A DNA stretch of 14,122 bases from JACCQS01 sp050999295 (GTDB taxonomy: Bacteria > Actinomycetota > Actinomycetes > Mycobacteriales > Geodermatophilaceae). The stretch is from NCBI GenBank assembly GCA_050999295.1, contig JBPCPI010000189.1, forward strand, positions 1 to 14,122. The letters are read 5' to 3'. The position numbers were made by a program, and so were the translations under genes. Below, piece by piece: positions 13,004-14,122 of this stretch. The notes beneath the pieces are model-generated. The model saw only the letters and a program-made list of their open reading frames with translations, did not search any database and was not told the origin of the DNA. Numbering within the stretch: the stretch's first letter is position 1; every line of letters begins with the position of its first letter.

Positions 13004-14122
13004 ATGACCTCTGGGCACTTCCCGGCCGTCTGCTCCACCTCCCTGCGACCTCTGCACCGACTCGCCCTCGTCCTGGGCTTGCTGTTCGCCGTCGTGCTGC
13101 CCGTCCTGGGCCTTGGATACAGCGGCGTCGCCTACGCGGCCACCGCCGCCAATATCCCCGATGTTCTCTCTGCATCCGTCCTCGCCGTGGACGATCCCAT
13201 CCTGCCGCCGGCCGAACAGGCTCCCAGCGACGGCCCGAACCGTGCCCCGGCGGGGGATCCTAGCCGGACCGAGCAGGACTCTGCCGAGGACGGCATCGGT
13301 GCGGCCGAAGCCCTCGGCCTGACCGCGCTGGCCCTGGTCTCGCTGGTGCTCGGCGGCGTGGCGATGACCACGCTCGCCTGGATGTTGCACGCCTGGCGCA
13401 GCCCGCAGACCCTGGAGGCCACCGGGTTCTCCCGCCGGCCACGAGCGCCGCGACGCTCATTCTCCCTTCTCGTTCCGGCCCGGCACGAGGAGGAGGTACT
13501 CGGCGACACCCTCGATGCGCTCTCCGAGCTCGACCACCCCGACTACGAAGTGATCGCGATCATCGGGCACGACGACCCCGGCACCGAAGCGGTCGCTCGG
13601 GCCGCCGCGGATCGGCACCCCGACATCGTCCGGGTCGTGATCGACCACAGTGTGCCCAAGAACAAGCCCCGGGGCCTGAACACCGCGCTGCCCGAGTGTC
13701 GCGGCGATGTCGTCGGTGTCTTCGATGCCGAGGACGAGGTGCACCCGGAGCTGTTGCGCCTCGTCGACGCCCGCTTCGTCGAGACCGGCGCGGACGTCGT
13801 GCAGGGCGGGGTCCAGCTGATGAACCTCGAGTCCAGCTGGTGGTCGCTGCGCAACTGCATGGAGTACTACTTCTGGTTCCGCAGCCGCCTGCATTTCCAC
13901 GCCAACGCCAAGTTCATCCCGCTCGGCGGTAACACCGTCTTCGTCCGTACCGACCTGCTCCGTGCGGCCGACGGCTGGGACGCGGAGTGCCTGGCCGAGG
14001 ACTGCGAGCTCGGGGTACGGCTGTCCACTCAGGGGGCCAAGGTCGTTGTCGCGTACGACCCGGAGGTCGTCACCCGCGAGGAGACCCCGCCGACCCTGCT
14101 CACGCTGGTCGTGGAAACCGCC
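13004..14122 (+). CDS. Membrane glycosyltransferase family 2 (runs off the right edge)
   Basis: The first 373 residues of a processive-type family 2 glycosyltransferase. ATG 13004 is preceded by GAGGAG (12989-12994) at 9 nt. A first hydrophobic segment (about 19-46) ends in a signal-peptide-like AYAA. A ~50-residue Pro/Asp/Glu-rich stretch (52-98) separates it from a second membrane helix (about 101-130). The catalytic GT-A domain then begins: SLLVPARHEE (154-163), DDPGT (190-194), KPRGLNTAL (221-229), the nucleotide-sugar site FDAED (240-244), acceptor-side GGNTVF (308-313) and AEDCEL (331-336, the usual general-base region). The Q-x-x-R-W motif and C-terminal helices would lie beyond the window. 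It probably builds a surface polysaccharide; sugar and product are unknown. The loop between the two N-terminal helices is unusual for the family. Confidence 0.9.
   Translation, partial: MTSGHFPAVCSTSLRPLHRLALVLGLLFAVVLPVLGLGYSGVAYAATAANIPDVLSASVLAVDDPILPPAEQAPSDGPNRAPAGDPSRTEQDSAEDGIGAAEALGLTALALVSLVLGGVAMTTLAWMLHAWRSPQTLEATGFSRRPRAPRRSFSLLVPARHEEEVLGDTLDALSELDHPDYEVIAIIGHDDPGTEAVARAAADRHPDIVRVVIDHSVPKNKPRGLNTALPECRGDVVGVFDAEDEVHPELLRLVDARFVETGADVVQGGVQLMNLESSWWSLRNCMEYYFWFRSRLHFHANAKFIPLGGNTVFVRTDLLRAADGWDAECLAEDCELGVRLSTQGAKVVVAYDPEVVTREETPPTLLTLVVETA

Overview
This is a GC-rich window from an actinobacterium. The codon use, the frequent GTG starts, the type VII secretion-like ATPases at the left edge, the TipAS-type MerR regulator and the leaderless-type promoter all fit that group. 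The sequence alone does not fix the genus. There are no rRNA, tRNA, CRISPR or transposase genes.

Left block (1-3404). A gene entering from the left encodes a parallel beta-helix fused to a CbbX/EccA-like AAA ATPase. Converging on it is a two-gene minus-strand unit: a MinD/ParA-like ATPase followed by an uncharacterised cysteine-containing protein. Such ATPases accompany ESX/type VII secretion loci in actinobacteria, so this may be the end of such a locus; that is inference. A small four-helix membrane protein of the YvlD/'phage holin superfamily IV' type is divergent from it.

Signalling block (3405-6298). A tightly coupled three-gene operon follows, with 4-nt overlaps at both junctions: an uncharacterised eight-helix membrane protein, a HisKA_3 sensor kinase and a NarL/LuxR response regulator. 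A perfect 16-bp palindrome plus an extra half-site precedes it and is a candidate operator for the regulator.

Molybdenum hydroxylase block (6391-11340). Four genes encode a xanthine dehydrogenase/CO dehydrogenase-family enzyme in the order small (2Fe-2S), large (Mo), medium (FAD), then CoxG. The large subunit has AYRGAGR in place of the AYRCSFR of proven aerobic CO dehydrogenases, so this is a 'form II' enzyme whose substrate is unknown. CoxG has a lipid-binding-type domain, a long disordered linker and a C-terminal membrane helix, and probably links the enzyme to the membrane quinone pool. The FAD subunit has an unusual tail encoded across a near-perfect 40-nt hairpin.

Right block (11354-14122). 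A SUFU-family (predicted immunity-type) gene on the minus strand is broken by two mutually compensating frameshifts. Next to it is a MerR/TipAS regulator with a textbook 19-bp-spacer promoter that would give a leaderless transcript. Divergent from that is a membrane-anchored family 2 glycosyltransferase that runs off the right edge.

No clearly new system is proven here. The points most worth checking are the form II hydroxylase with its membrane-anchored CoxG, the hairpin inside coxM, the frameshifted SUFU gene, and the cysteine protein paired with the MinD-like ATPase.
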